A DNA stretch of 64,000 nt from Stachybotrys elegans (GCA_020746835.1 JAGPNK010000035.1:106193-170192), one strand, 5' to 3'. Counted from the first letter of the stretch, positions 20,744 through 33,410 are shown. Translations and numbers: made by a program. Notes: generated by a model from the sequence alone, not told the origin.

Positions 20744-22341
20744 ATGTGTGAAAATGCGAGAGACCAGCGGCGCGATGTCAGCCACAACCAATTCAGAGAC
20801 CAGAGCATTATCAACCAGGGCTGGATGCGCGATATTCATTACCATCTGCCCCACCCGCCGGCCCGCGCTGATGGCGCCCCTCATTTCCTCGTGCCCTTTC
20901 CCGAGAACAAGCGGTTCGTTGGTCGTGAAAACATTATTAGATGCCTCAAGGATGGCTTATCCGGCGAGGGGTGCGCACGCTCTATAGCAATTGTCGGACT
21001 CGGCGGGGTCGGCAAGACACAGGTGGCGCTACAGATCGCGTACCATGCCAGGACTCTGACCAGCTGGTCGGTGTTCTGGCTTTCGGCTCTGAGTATGGCT
21101 GCCTTTGAGCAGGCGTGCACGGAGATGGTCGAAAGGCTAAGACTCTCGACCTCTGGAATAGAGGAAACAAAGCAGGTGGTGAAGGGTTACCTCGAGTCGA
21201 GTACATCCGGCCGGTGGTTGCTAGTTGTCGATAATGCCGACGACGTGGCCATGCTGATGGAACCAGGGGGATCTACACATATCTTCCGAAGAATGGGGAT
21301 GGTTGCATCCTGTTCACCACTCGCGCAATGGATGTCGCGCAGGCCATTGCGGACGACATTGAGGAGCTTGAGGAGATGAGCGATGTTGAGGCAAAGGCTT
21401 TCCTTCAGAAGCTACTCCCAAGCAGTTCAGCGGAGGAAGAGGCGATGACAGAGCTGCTGAGGAGGCTCACGTATCTCCCGCTGGCTATCTCGCAAGCCGC
21501 AGCATACATGAAGAGGAGCAAGACACCGGTGTCAAAGTACCTCTCATTCCTTCATAATGCTGACAAGGAAGCGATCAGTCTTTTGAGTCGCGAGTTTCCT
21601 GATCGCACGCGGTACTCTGAATCACGACATGCCGTAGCTATGACGTGGCTTATTTCGTTTGAACAGATCCAGAAGCATGATGAGATAGCTGCGGAGCTCC
21701 TGTCGTTCTTGTCTCAGATCGAACCACGGGCAGTTCCCCAATCAATGCTGCCACGGATAAGAAGCGAGGAGAGTTTCGTACATGCTGTCGGAACGCTATA
21801 CGGGTATGCTTTCTTGTATCGGCGCCAAGACGGCGAAATGATGGACATGCACAGCCTGGTGCATCTTGCTGCCCAAGAATGGGTCAGGAATGGGGGTAAT
21901 ACAAAGAGTGTGAAGCGGAACGTTGTAAGTCATCTGGCGACGGTGTTCCAGTCAGACGACTGGGTTAATCGTGAGGTATGGCGGAAGTATATGCCGCATG
22001 TACTGAAGGCGATTCAAGTTAGCGAAGAGGGAGCAAGATGGGAGGAAGAGGAGTGCGAGTTAGGATACTGGGCTGGGCGATGCTTACAGGTGGAGGGACG
22101 GATTGCTGAAGCGGTCGAGCTACTTCAGTACGTGGTCAAGGTTCAGGAGACGACGTTAGCAGAGAATCACCCAGATCGACTGGCATCGCAACACGCCCTC
22201 GCCGGAGCGTATGAAGCTAATGGTCAGGTGAAGGAGGCGGTCGAGCTGCTACAGCACGTGGTGTATATTAAGTCTAAGATTATGGCGCCGGCTCACCCAT
22301 CAAGGCAAGTATCAGAACGCCTGCTGGAGCAACTCAGATAG
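20744..22341 (+). pseudogene. NLR/STAND gene (NB-ARC, TPR) broken by a frameshift
   Basis: The first frame (20744-about 21275) holds PHFLVPFPENKRFVGRENII, P-loop VGLGGVGKTQ and Walker B LLVVDNADDV. The second frame (about 21277-22341) continues with NGDGCILFTTRAMDV, LPLAISQAAAYM, an MHD-like DMHSL and two TPR-like repeats (RIAEAVELLQYVV; QVKEAVELLQHVV). The frames change by the equivalent of a one-base loss near 21275, inside NB-ARC, with no GT..AG intron available to bridge it. The N-terminus has no large effector domain; NQFRDQSIINQGWMRDIHYH (residues ~15-34) resembles the short amyloid-type signalling stretches some fungal NLRs carry. Either a pseudogene or a sequencing indel. Function by family: nucleotide-switched immune or allorecognition receptor. 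Confidence 0.8.
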
Positions 22342-23336
22342 CTATATTAGCTCAGTAGGAGTCTAGAATTGGTCAATACAGCAACTGGTGGCACGGAGGA
22401 AATGGCTAGGAATAGTTCCCTCAAGTTATATAGCGTATAGGAGCGCAATCTACAGCTGTCTATTCCAATCTGATCTAGTCGCGCCATTACCATTAGTCCT
22501 AGACTCTGCATATCCAGGAGCACAGTGCGACTTGGAAATTATTCATTGAAGAAACACTGACTACTGTTTGTCCCTAGTATAATGCTAACCTTATTCGTCT
22601 CTCTGTTTCTATGGAATGTACTGATTGTCGCAGCAATATACTACTCAGAACACCCTAATCGTAACCACAGGGCTTATGACGTCTTTTAAACCTAGATCAT
22701 AGGTGATGGGCTCTTCTAGGATCATCGAATTGATTTTGGAGGGCTAAGAGCTTCTTGGTGGAGATTCGAAGGGGTGTGCTTGAATGTCGTTTGTATAGGA
22801 TGTCATTTACTGTCGGAAACTATGCTTGACGCTACTAAAATTTTTACTTTAAAATTTTCATTGGATCAGACGCAAAACCATTCATTAGAGTGCACTTAGA
22901 AGCAATCAGCTCAGGATGTGTGTGCGGCTTTGAGATCCTTTTGAAGGCAAAGTACCTGTATTTTGGCTCGGCACGGAGGGTGGCTCGTGACGTAGGGATG
23001 GATTTGAATGTGGCTCGCCACACAGTGATGAATGCTACATTGGTTGCCGGGACACTGGGTATTACCCTTTCTATATTATCTCTATATCTCTTCCTATACC
23101 TTAGATTGCATACCTCTTTTCAAAATCGTATTAATGCTTAAATAATCTCTGTGGAATTATAAACATTTGCATTTTATACTATCATTCCATATAGGGAAAG
23201 AGCAATCTTGAAAGAAAGATTCAATGTATGAGAAGAATGCAGAGCGAATATAGAATCGCAAACTTAAAGCCATACCTCTAGACCGTGTTCTTGCCAGTAC
23301 TATAATCCAATACAGGGGCGTATAGAACCTCATTCT
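22342..23336. other. Intergenic, nothing firm
   Basis: A weak 83-codon frame (22890-23141, non-ATG start) has a C-terminal hydrophobic stretch but no other support. No repeat or RNA gene was noticed. Confidence 0.4.
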
Positions 23337-25026
23337 CTACCTCATAAATATGGACCCCTCAGGGTTCTCAGACTCCTCAGGGTCCTTAGAGTTCTGGCTC
23401 TTAAGCTCCGCCAGGGTAGCTAACATTTCTTTCATAATCATTCCTAGACCATATACTTCCGCTTCCAATCTAGTAAAGCGCTTATTTTCTGCATTATTGC
23501 CAATAAATGCAGCATTCCCAAAATTGTCCAGGGCTTTCTTGGACGGTGGTTTAGGTACGCCAGGTGCTGCTCCATCTGGATTGCGCAGTGTAGAATTGTT
23601 GTAAGAAATGGCTCTGTATTCGGCGTTCCATGGATAGCTGATATTGTCTCTGTCGCACACCCTTTTAATCTCTGATTTGGCATTTCCATCTCCGAGCACT
23701 TTGTAAAGATTGGAGAGTGTCAGGATATGGATCCCATCCTTCATCCTTACACAGCAATCTACTGTCGGGTTCCTACGGTTGGCAGCCGCGTTGCGGATTC
23801 CCCCTTGGGCTTCGGTTACCCATAGTACCTCTTCAAAGTTCTCGCGATCTTCGTATGTCCATTTACTTTGCTGTCCAGCAAGATTGAAATAATCTGTAGC
23901 CATGTACTCTTTAACCTGTTTGAATCCAGCCTTGGAAGCCGATATAATTCTCCGAATTAGGCGCCCCTCTTCCTTAGTCTCGACGCAGACCCTGTGTCCA
24001 GCACCGTTCCTTCGGACACCTATAATCCTGGATCCATCTGCAGCTATGCCGGTATTCCAAGGATATATAACCAGATTAAACACAACTCCCCAGTTCTGAG
24101 GAAAATGGTGCCGTTCGATGCAATGATGTATGATATCCATGATACCAGTGAAGTTCTTTCTCGCGTTCTCATCATTGGGATTAGATATAAGTATATCATA
24201 CTGTTGGCCGAGGGACTTGTAGTGCATTGCAAACCAGTCTATAGGGATTTCCCATAGCTGCTCGGGGACCTGGCTTTCCTTTTCGTACTTTTTGTAATAC
24301 GCTTGAGTCTTTCCTTTAATCAAACTGTTTAACTTTCGCAATTCCTTAAGAGCACCCTCATCTTGGGTGCCCTGCTTGAGTATGCGTAGCCATGGTGTTG
24401 CTAACTCGTATATGTTGGTTACCGAATTGGGAGGGGCAGGTACGGTATCCTGTTCGAGAGTTCGCCCTGTATTGTTTTCCCCCATAGAGTGGTCCTCATC
24501 AAGAATCACATTGAGATCCCTTTTGCCGTCCCACAGAGAAACATCCATGATTGTTGGTGCATCAATATCCAGCTTTTGTGCAGCTTTAATTACCTCTATT
24601 AAAATTAGCCAAGTAGGAAATAGCAAGAACCTTTTATAACCCACTATTAAAGGCATCTCGAGTTCCCCTTTTGTATTTTGGATGTAGTCTACATCCGATA
24701 TCTATGAACTGCGTTCTCTTTTGAACCTCATCAAACTCAGCAGTAATACATAGAATCTCCATTGGGTCTTGAGTCTGCATCACTCTGTTGATTTCTTGGT
24801 TTAGTTGCTCTTGAATTTCAGTGGCCTGCTGCAGCGTTTCTGCAAGTGCTTGCGTTAGTTTCTCTTCCATTTCAGCCTGCTGCCTGGCTGCATCCGCTTG
24901 GGTCTGGCCTGAATCATTATTAGAGGAGGCCCCTAGACCAGGGAGGCTATTAGAAGGGGGAATCTGAGAATCCTGGTTGAGGTCATTATGGGTAACAGGC
25001 AATGGTGTAGATGCAACGGTAGCCAT
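23337..25026 (-). CDS. Unrecognised 546-aa protein with N-terminal coiled coil
   Basis: Two overlapping frames join through a 49-nt intron (24644-24596, GTGGGT..GGCTAATTTTAATAG): exons 25026-24645 and 24595-23337, with phases agreeing. The intron, if translated, gives a hydrophobic stretch that would otherwise look like a membrane segment. The N-terminus is Ser/Pro/Gln rich, then a coiled coil (AEMEEKLTQALAETLQQATE), then LHPKYKRGTRDAFN. The C-terminal half has several W/G motifs (VRRNGAGHRVCVE, FKQVKEYMATDYFNLAG, EVLWVTEAQGG). I do not recognise the family. A TATATAAAG box 57 bases upstream supports the start. No disabling change is visible. Confidence 0.65.
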
Positions 25027-25082
25027 GGTGAGTGTAGGTAATACGTAGAGGGTTTATTATCAAAAGTAGGCACACGGGCTAC

Positions 25083-25090
25083 TTTATATA
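25083..25090 (-). promoter_or_regulatory. TATA box of the 546-aa gene
   Basis: TATATAAA on the minus strand, 57 bases upstream of the ATG at 25026. Confidence 0.5.
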
Positions 25091-25099
25091 AGATATTGG

Positions 25100-26550
25100 A
25101 AAGCGTATAGGTATACGTCCGAGGATCACAATCTGGATCCTCCTAATCAAGACCAACTGGACTGCATTTAGCTAGGTATATTACAGTACTGGTACCTACC
25201 TACTGTATACTGAGCAAGTACTTACCTATCATTGAAGTCTCGATTAGGCAACAAGGCCTACGAATATGCCTTAGAGTTCAGAGGAGCCAGAATTGGATAA
25301 TTTAGGCTATATTAGTTAGGGGTGGGGTGTAAATAGTGAAATAAAGGTATATATGTACCACCGTATCTAGGATAGCCGTTCTTGTATCCTACATAACCTT
25401 CAGAATTGGCTCCCAATAAACCTATTTTCCATGGCTCCACCATCTAGTAAAAGGCGCTAGCAAGGCACAGGGAAATCGAGCCCAGATAGGATCTAAAGCC
25501 ATTTTAAGCGCTAAATCTTAAACCTGCTCTTTCTAATGAATATAGCTAAGGATCTGCAGCATCCAATTCTAGATAGTGGAGCCTACATCCAGTAGAATAC
25601 GGTATAGCAAAGTAGTATACTAGTGCACATAGACAAAGGACACAATGTACCGTTTGCCAATGGCAAAGTATCCAAAGTGTATCTATGTACCTGTACGGTA
25701 TACCTATGGACTATAGTAGTTAATAGAACGAGGCTAGGCAACTGGATAAATTTTTTGCCAGCACTCTAGTGCTGCTTCCGTTTGGTTCTGGGAATCACTC
25801 TGTGTTTTGTAATGCTATCAACCCTGATTAATTAGCAATGAACTTAAATTATGTATATATGAATCGGTGTAAGTCCAAATACAGATTGCCTACTGGTGTA
25901 GAATATCAAATGATACACGGGAAGATGAACATAGAAGTCTAGCTTATCCCAGTCTAGCGAATTATAATAATGGAAAATGACAGTCCGGGACGGACGAAGC
26001 CCAGATGGAGAGCTTCTCAATGACAGCTGGAATGCTTTGAAGATGCTGGATGAAAGACCTTGACAATGCTAGGATAGAGTGCCCCGATTGGTTATAACCA
26101 CAGAAAGTTGTCAACGCGGTGAGAGGCTCCCACCGCTCCAGGCTGCTAACAGAGAAAACTTTATCCTAGTAACTCACGATTGTTGTGCTGCGTATTAGCC
26201 TGGGTTGCTTGAATAATCATGCCTTTGTAGGGGGTTTGATCGAATCAGGGGTTGTTCTGCTTCCCTTCGATCAAATACATAAGAGAGTATTCTCTTGCTA
26301 TTGTGCTTTGTGTTCTGCAAGAAACGCGTTTTACCTGGTTGTGGCCATTATCCTGGCTTTAACTGAAATAGTATAGTTTCTCTGAGTCTTAGTAGACAAT
26401 ATGTTTGCCTTGTAATATAAGCAATGCTACATCTTTATGACGTGAGTTTGAGATTTCTCTTATATAGCTTGGATATTTTGAACTTACATTTATATTATCT
26501 AGTTATTGGTTTTGGGGGTTAGTTAAATCCTTAATAAAATATTTAATGTA
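25100..26550. other. A+T-rich non-coding stretch
   Basis: No open frame of interest, many TATAC and TAGTA runs, and no recognisable element ends. It is possibly an old RIP-decayed repeat, but no protein relic could be read. Confidence 0.5.
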
Positions 26551-26900
26551 GTTTGTTGTAATATCCTTTAGAGAAATAGAAATGAAACATTACTGGCTAA
26601 GCGGCAGGCGTTCCCTTTATTTGCCAGCCCCCCTGCTGCCTGCCTGGGTTGGCAGCTCGGCTGGAGGCCTTGACACTGCGGGACGTGGAGGAGGCCTCTG
26701 GAATTGTTAAGGTCAGTGGACGTGAGTCCTATCCGATGTAGGACGTTGGCATTGACCCTGACGGGTGACCGGGTTAGGGACTCGCCGTGTCCAACCGGGA
26801 CCGGCACCAGCTTGCCAGGGCCCTGGGACACTATAAGGCGAAGGCTCAGCTGCAAGGCCTGTTGGTGGGCACGGCGGAGTAGGGATGGGTCCAGCTAAAG
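26551..26900. other. G+C-rich block of unknown nature
   Basis: Composition switches sharply from A+T-rich to G+C-rich near 26600 (GCCAGCCCCCCTGCTGCC onward). Short frames on both strands carry no recognised motif. It may be a non-RIPed inserted fragment. Confidence 0.35.
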
Positions 26901-26901
26901 C

Positions 26902-27449
26902 TCAACCGTCTTGACAGTCATAAGGCTCATACCCTTGCCCGCCTGTTGTCTCCCCGCCCGGGCGCTTCACCAGTGCGAACCAGCCTCGGCGAATAGCGAT
27001 AACTTGCTGTATGGCTAGGGTAGCTTGCTCAGAGAATCTCTGTTCAACTTGGTTGTATCTTCCAACGCCAGGAGATATCGCGGATCCATCATGTATAAGA
27101 GGAGCTTCCTCCCAACGCAGTCTCAATGCTTCCCCTTGCATAGAGCTTCAAGCCAAGTTGAAATATCCCAATCGTATGTTTTTGTATAACATAATTGCGC
27201 CTGGAACATTGAACCTAAGAAGGGAGGCAAAGCAGTGATTTCCGTTAGTTCACCTCTGTTCGATGTAAGCCAATGTCTGCATCTTCCAGGGTACATATCT
27301 TGACTCACATAGGTAGGCTGCTCTTCCATCCATGTAGAAGAGAACGTAGATGGTGCGGGATAGAAAGATGAGTTGTGTAGATGTGACTCCGTGGGAGGGG
27401 GTAGGGAAGAGAGGGGAGGGGAGGGGAGGGGAGAATGGCGATAGGGCAT
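26902..27449 (-). CDS. Possible spliced gene, function unknown
   Basis: A TATATAAAG box near 27635 (minus) and a CT-rich leader precede an ATG at 27449 with a Ser/Pro-rich frame (PYRHSPLPSPPLSSLPPP...STWMEEQPTY). A second open frame (27141-26902) contains RYNQVEQRFSEQATLAIQQV and IRRGWFALVKR and looks protein-like. The join between them is not resolved: GTGAGT near 27310 and TTCTTAG near 27220 are candidate splice sites but do not place the second frame correctly. Treat as tentative. Confidence 0.3.
27391..27437. repeat. G-rich tract (GGGGA repeats)
   Basis: Runs of GGGG separated by A, e.g. GAGGGGAGGGGAGGGG on the + strand. It could adopt a G-quadruplex and would lie in the coding or leader part of the putative gene on the minus strand. 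Confidence 0.7.
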
Positions 27450-27639
27450 GGTTCTTGGGACGAGTGAAATGTAGGGGACGCTGGAAGGCAAGGGAGCTTG
27501 GCTTATTGAGGATAAAAGACCCAAGGAGTTTGAAGTGCTTATTATGTATGGGGGTTGGTAGAGGAGAAGAATGGTGCGAGGGTAAGTGGTAGACCTGGGT
27601 TGGAATTTCTCAGGGAGAAGGGAATCAGAGCTTCTTTAT

Positions 27640-28679
27640 ATAGAGGCAACCGAAGAGCAATGTAAAAGTGAACAAGCCGGTCTGACAATTTAGCGGACTT
27701 ACTATCTGTGGGCCAATATAAAGCAGTCTAGCTGAATGCCCTACCTTGCTCCTAATAGCTTGCATGAACATGACTAGGATGCGTCGTAATTATGGATCCG
27801 ACCATGGGCATTGATGCAAGAAGCTGATGGAACTGTACGAGGGCTCTGCTTCTTACATGCTAGCACGAGACCTACCTCCCCTACTTGAGTTACATCACAC
27901 TTTGGAAACAAACTCAAGAGGCCTATTACTAGGCTTGTTACCAGAATAGCATACAGGTTGTCTTTAATATGCTGGCCATTCTCTGTATTAGGTATGCCAT
28001 AAGCCAAATCAATTCATTACATCTACAAGGGTAAATACAACACTTTCCGAAAGAATGGCATTACAAATGAGAAGGTTCATCTGCTCCACCCCCTTTACGT
28101 ATCCCGTACATCGGTCCAGTCCACATAGACACCATTTGGTCACGCTACTCTCGCATTTGAGCCAAGTCTCCGCTTGTAAATGGATTCTCTTGATGCTGCG
28201 CCTCCATGCCGCGCGTCGCAAGCTGGGATCCAAGGCTGCTGTTCTGCGGGGAAGGAGTTATGTAGGTCCACTGTCAGCAGATCCAGTCAAGATGGCGTAC
28301 CGTGATGTTACAGGGTTAGCGTTCGGTAGTTGTCTGATTGGGCTGTTTAAATGAGCCTCAGTTGATGGATTTCGTCCAATCCAGATTTCAAACGCTAGAT
28401 TTGTTTCCTGCTGATTGCGCTTAGAATTCGCATCTGGATAGTATATCTACAAACTCAGCAAATTGCATATTCTGTCTCTCGCTACTATCACGAAACCTGC
28501 TCTAGTCAGATAACCTACAGGTAGCTGTTACGAAAGATGCCAAAAGAAATGGGGATTAAGAGTGCAGGATGCCATTCAGTGTAAACTGCTGTACTGCAGA
28601 CTACTTTGGTCTATTGTGGTTTACTTCAAGCCCTAACCAGGTTTATATCCTTCACCCAGGAGGTAAGAGACAATGGTTC
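27640..28679. other. Intergenic, no gene recognised
   Basis: Short frames on the minus strand (28233-27774) read as one stretch with stops and contain several cysteines, but show no family I know. Nothing else noted. Confidence 0.4.
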
Positions 28680-30516
28680 TTATCTCCGCCTAATGTACTT
28701 GTCTCTCTGCATAATCCGCCAATGCTGTAGTACAGCAGACTCGCTTCGTTTGAGCTTCTCTGCAATCTCTTTCCATGACAGGTTCTCCATTTTGTACACC
28801 CGAAGGCGCTTTTCCTCTAGCTTTGACCAAGAGCGAGCTCGAGGGCCCTGTATTGATCTGTTATCATTCTGGTCACGTCCATAGATATCGCAGGACTTCC
28901 TGGTAGTATCGCTGGTAGCGTCGCCAGAATCATCAAGATCGGATAATGGTGTAGGCAGGCTTGGTTCTGACTGGCCGTCTGTTTCCATCTCATTGCTTGG
29001 CTGAAGAAATAAGTCCTGGTGACTCGTTTTCGCGGCGAATGGTTCTCCAACATCTTGGGAGTGAGTCTCGGGCGTGGGTTGCTGAGGCCCTAAGATGTAA
29101 TCGCGAAGGGATCCAAGGGCAATGTACAGTGCGATTTCTCTTCTCTCACATTCGGAGATCGATCTGCCATCCACAAGCAAAGCTACCAATGAGTCAATGT
29201 CCGAAAGATTAGCCAGTGACAAGACGTTCTGTGAGAGCCGTAATAATTGTACGCGATCGATACCACAGCTGGTGCATGCTTGGTTCGATGACATATTGTT
29301 GTCGGGAAGCAGCGTTTCGGGAAGGACATCTCTTGTTTCCGGAGAGTCTATCGCTGGAATAATAGATCGTTCCACAGCCACAGTCTTGTCAACTGGTCCT
29401 ATGGCATTGGTAGCCTTGCGACGTTTGGGACCCTCAGGGTTGGCACATCTGTCTTCATCGCTGGCTGGACCAACCTTAAGGTCTCCAAGATCAATGGAAG
29501 TTGCATCAGATCCTCTTCTCGAGGCCTGAAAATCCCAGGTTGTATGCTCAACCGAAATAGAGTGGTCACTGGACGCAGGGAATGAGCGATCGGAAATGAC
29601 ACCACATAGTGCCTCATCTAGTGGCGGACACATCCAAGCTTTGGCTTCAGGTGTCTTCTTCACGAATGAAGTTGACTCGGCCGAAGACAGGATCACTGAA
29701 GCCGCAGCGCTATCTTCTTGGCTCTGAAGGTCAGGCGAGTGCATCGTGGTGGCCTTCACGGGCCGCTTCAGCGCACTTCCAGCATCTTCATGATCCGTGG
29801 TGTGTATATCCACTTCCATAACTTCTGCTGTCAGTCTCTGAATTGGCATAGAAAGTTGACTCTCTCACGTACCTTCCGTCGTAGTATTGGTCAATGATGC
29901 TGTGAATGTTTCGAGCCCAGCATGTTCGCCTAATATCCCAAATCCGGGGGCCTGAAGTACACCAGCTTCTGTTTCTTCTTGTGTCTTATTTAACTGTGAA
30001 TTAGTTTCTAGGTCACCCTCTATCCTTTTCGATGCATTTTCTGTCGGGTATTGTTCGTAGTGAAAAAGCGGCCATGAAACTGAGTTCTCCTGATCGCAGG
30101 CAGCTTCGAGCCAGGAAAGGGAAACTGGCGAATCCAGGTCTGTGTTGTTTGAGTTCGTTCCAATGGGATTGGAAACCACATCGATATTGTAGGCGTTGCC
30201 ACCATTTGAGGCTGCCTTGATCTCGTAGCAATCCTTGGCTTCTACTTGGCATCAGAACCATTTTCGGAAGTATAGAAACATATTGCAACTGACCGAATAT
30301 TGAGTTGGCGCTCATATTGGGAACCTGTCGAGCGTAGACGACCTCGCGGCTTTGTAATGGCTTGAGAGTATCTCGCGAAATATGAAGCTGCTGCTGAAGG
30401 TCCCTGGATCTGTCCTGGGCATGTCGGGCATTGTTCCTATGCTCTTGCTTTGCCTCCTTTTCTTGACAGCGCTTTTGCATAGAGACCACGTTGTGTATTT
30501 GGAACTTTAAATCCAT
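28680..30516 (-). CDS. Myb/SANT-like DNA-binding protein
   Basis: Exons 30516-30294, 30241-29873 and 29827-28680; introns of 52 and 45 nt (GTCAGT..AAGTAG; GTACGT..CTGACAG) with agreeing phases; 579 aa. The N-terminus is a basic, glutamine-rich coiled coil (MQKRCQEKEAKQEHRNNARH). The middle is acidic and Ser/Thr rich with a CTSCG motif (residue ~390) and an SLVALLVDGRSISECERREIA helix region. The C-terminal ~45 residues form a Myb/SANT-like helix-turn-helix: RSWSKLEEKRLRVYKMENL then WKEIAEKLKRSESAVLQHWR. It is likely a nuclear transcription or chromatin factor of the fungal Myb-like type. The ATG context (CATCAATATGG) and CT-rich leader are normal. No disabling changes. Confidence 0.7.
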
Positions 30517-32339
30517 ATTGATGGGAGAAGGCCCAAGGGGCTGAGAGTATCAGCAGCTTGTTGATGCAGAGAGAATATTTCCGATCACTGAATTTTATAA
30601 GCATCTAACTCGAAGCAGTGTGAAGGGAGTGAGAGAAGATATACCGTGTTTTCGGGGCCCGCTCAATGGTTGCAACCTCGTAATCTGCCAACAAAATAGC
30701 AATGGAGCCTATATGCCCCCAATCCCCATCTGACGATTTGATAAACCAGTTTGACCCTTTTCACACAAACTGGCGCTAGTTGTGATTCACAACCTGTGGA
30801 AATGATCAGGGGCTACAGTAAGAAGCCCCGGGCACCAGGATTCGTTCCAGGTGGAAAGCTGACGAGGCCTCCCAGTGGCCAAGTGGGCTTCTCCAATCGA
30901 GGGATCATGATGGTGGGCTGATCATTCCATCATAGGCTGGGCCGAATACACCTTAGCTGGTACACAGTCATTGCTTGGCCGCTCTGCCCTCCTCGTTTCG
31001 CCAAATGACCTAGGAGAGTGAATATCCTGAATGCCTTCCCTAGCAAGCTCCTTTGTTATTGTAGAGATAGAGCTGAGAAGTTCGCTAGAGGGAAGACTCA
31101 TTCTCATCGCCACTTGTCCGAGATATCTTAGCGGGGAAGCTCCTGAGTTACACGGTCATAATGCCGGGCGTGTCTGATCCTAGAGGGTCTTCTGTGTATC
31201 TGCCCACCTTCGGGGTCTCCGGGCACCTGTTGGCCTCGCACAATGCACGGAATTTTGATCTAGCGTCGTAAGCCTCGATCTACTGCATTACCCCTTTCAC
31301 AAGCCCCATGTTTGTCTCCATAGAGACATGACAGGCCAAGTGTGACTGACGAAATCAAATTGGACCAGCTCTGACAGCCTATCCCTCCTTATCGTGTGTG
31401 TGGAATACTTTGCCTATTGAAGAGCCACAAAAGAAGTAGTCTGAGGGCAGGTGCCTAGGCTTTGGGTTAACATCATGTACAGAATAATAGAAAAACAGAG
31501 AATGGCAGATAGAACGAGTAACGCACAGGGTTTACGTTGATGGCGTCAGAGCCATGTTCACCTCAAGGATCCATCATGCGTAATTTTAAAGTACAGAAGC
31601 TGTATAGCGGCTGCTATACCAGCTCCATCTCGTTTCTCGTTAGTCACGACCCATGCTAGAAGTGGTAGCAGCGCGTCGTGCAATGCTCAATAAGGAGTTC
31701 CAAGGGGGGATGTATTTGATATCGTGGGCCTTGGCATGGTTGAGCGTTACTAAATTTGCCAAGGCAAGCAAGCAATGGAGTAGTTGGGGCCGCCTGGCCT
31801 GCCTGGAGGGAATAAAATCGTCAAGTATCAGAGTCCTGGAAAGGCGTTATCCTGGTCAATGAGTATGTCGGAAATGAGGCCGAGGGTTTAGAATGAGGGG
31901 TCAGTCTTGTTGGAAGCTACCTCTTCTCCCTTACCAGCTTATTCCCCCTCCCTCTGAAGGTTACTAGAAGAGAAGTCATGAAAGTTGCCAATTGGGCTAT
32001 ATAAGAAATGTGAGTGAGGATCACGGGTAGCAATGGATGTAACGCACCAAGAGGTTGGCAGGATAATCCAAAGTAACATTGTTGCATGAACTGGAAGGGC
32101 ATATGTCGATGTGGCGAAGAGTGTGAATGGTTGAGGCTGAGGGTAGGTGCGATGGACCTTGTCGTGTCCTGGTGGATAAATATGCATGGTGCCAGGCACT
32201 AGTCCATAGGTACGTAAAGAACTTGGAGGTACAAAGCAAGGGACATGGGGGCTAGGTTCCATTTATGGGCGACAGAAAAGCAGCGAGGGGTTTGCAGCCG
32301 AGAATTACCCATTAGAGGAATTTCCTAAACAGGCAAGTG
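30517..32339. other. Long intergenic region, no gene supported
   Basis: Includes the promoter of the Myb-like gene. Open frames at 30922-31113, 31653-31862 and 31917-32262 are short, overlap on both strands and show no motifs. Base composition is normal until about 32340, where it abruptly becomes A+T-rich. Confidence 0.5.
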
Positions 32340-33137
32340 GGTGCCGCCATTTCCAAAGGAAGTAATGCCGTCTGAAATAATACTAAAGATTTTCTTTAAC
32401 TCACTTTTGATTTTCTGCTATAGCAAGGTCTTATATACTCTATATCTACAGTATAGTATAACTAAAATACTAATTAAGAGCTTTTCTCTATAGAGCTAAG
32501 ATATTAGGCTTTAAAGCACTATAACTATACAAGAGCCACAATTTTCATATAGGGCTATTAAAAGGATATTATAGTATAATTCTTTATGCTCTGCTATAGT
32601 TAATATAATTGTTTTTAAAAATAGCTAATTATATTAAATGTTAATGCCTGCCTTAGTGGTATTAGTAATTAGAGAAGGAATATTATATTTAAAAGTAAGT
32701 ATTTAGGTTTTACTGCAAATGAAATTAAATGGAATAGACTGTATAGACTGTATAGACTATATAGCTATTGTTAGTAGTTTATTAAGTGGCTTGAAAAGGG
32801 TTAGTGTATACAATAGTATGCTATAGAAATTAGAAAACCATAGATTATACCTTATTAATATTATATACCCTTTTAAATAGTTTATATATACTTTTAGGAA
32901 TACTATGCTCTACTGCTACTTAATACCCTAATATATATTTCTATATGTATATAGTTAATACTGAAATACTAATATATTAAAATATAAGATATTATAAAAG
33001 CTTATCTCTAGCCTATTAGCTATAACTTATTAACCACTACTTTATCTCTTCTCTATAATTTACTATTCTTAATGTTACTAAATATACTAAATAGTATTCT
33101 TGGGAAATCCAGAAATTATTATATTTGTGATTTTATT

Positions 33138-33353
33138 CCTTAAGGCTGTTTTGTACAAACCGCTGACCGGTTTGCCTTCCCCTATTTGACCCCCTGAACT
33201 TTATCTGGCCTTCTAATTGGCGGTTTTCTTGCCTTCTCTAATTGGTCCCAGTTATGCCCGTTTATTGCTTCTTATTAGTCAAAAAGTGAGCATAGGCATT
33301 TAATATGTATGGTTAGTAGGTTTTTTTAACTCATGCCTTGAGGAACGAAAGAG
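33138..33353. repeat. Short element bounded by inverted TTCCTYAAGGC motifs
   Basis: TTCCTTAAGGCTG at 33138 and its inverted partner GCCTTGAGGAACG at 33341-33353 bracket ~216 bp. Just inside the first is the hairpin CAAACCGCTGACCGGTTTG. The same TTCCTCAAGGC plus hairpin block recurs in direct orientation at 43282. It may be a Helitron end or a small inverted-repeat element. Confidence 0.4.
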
Positions 33354-33410
33354 GTACTATACTATATATATATATTAGTTACATGTCTTTTATATACGTT
33401 TCTCCTGTAA

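Noticed and set aside
24596..24660. N-terminal membrane segment of the 439-aa frame (FLLFPTWLILIE)
   Set aside because: This stretch has intron boundaries and a branch site, and removing it joins two frames in phase.
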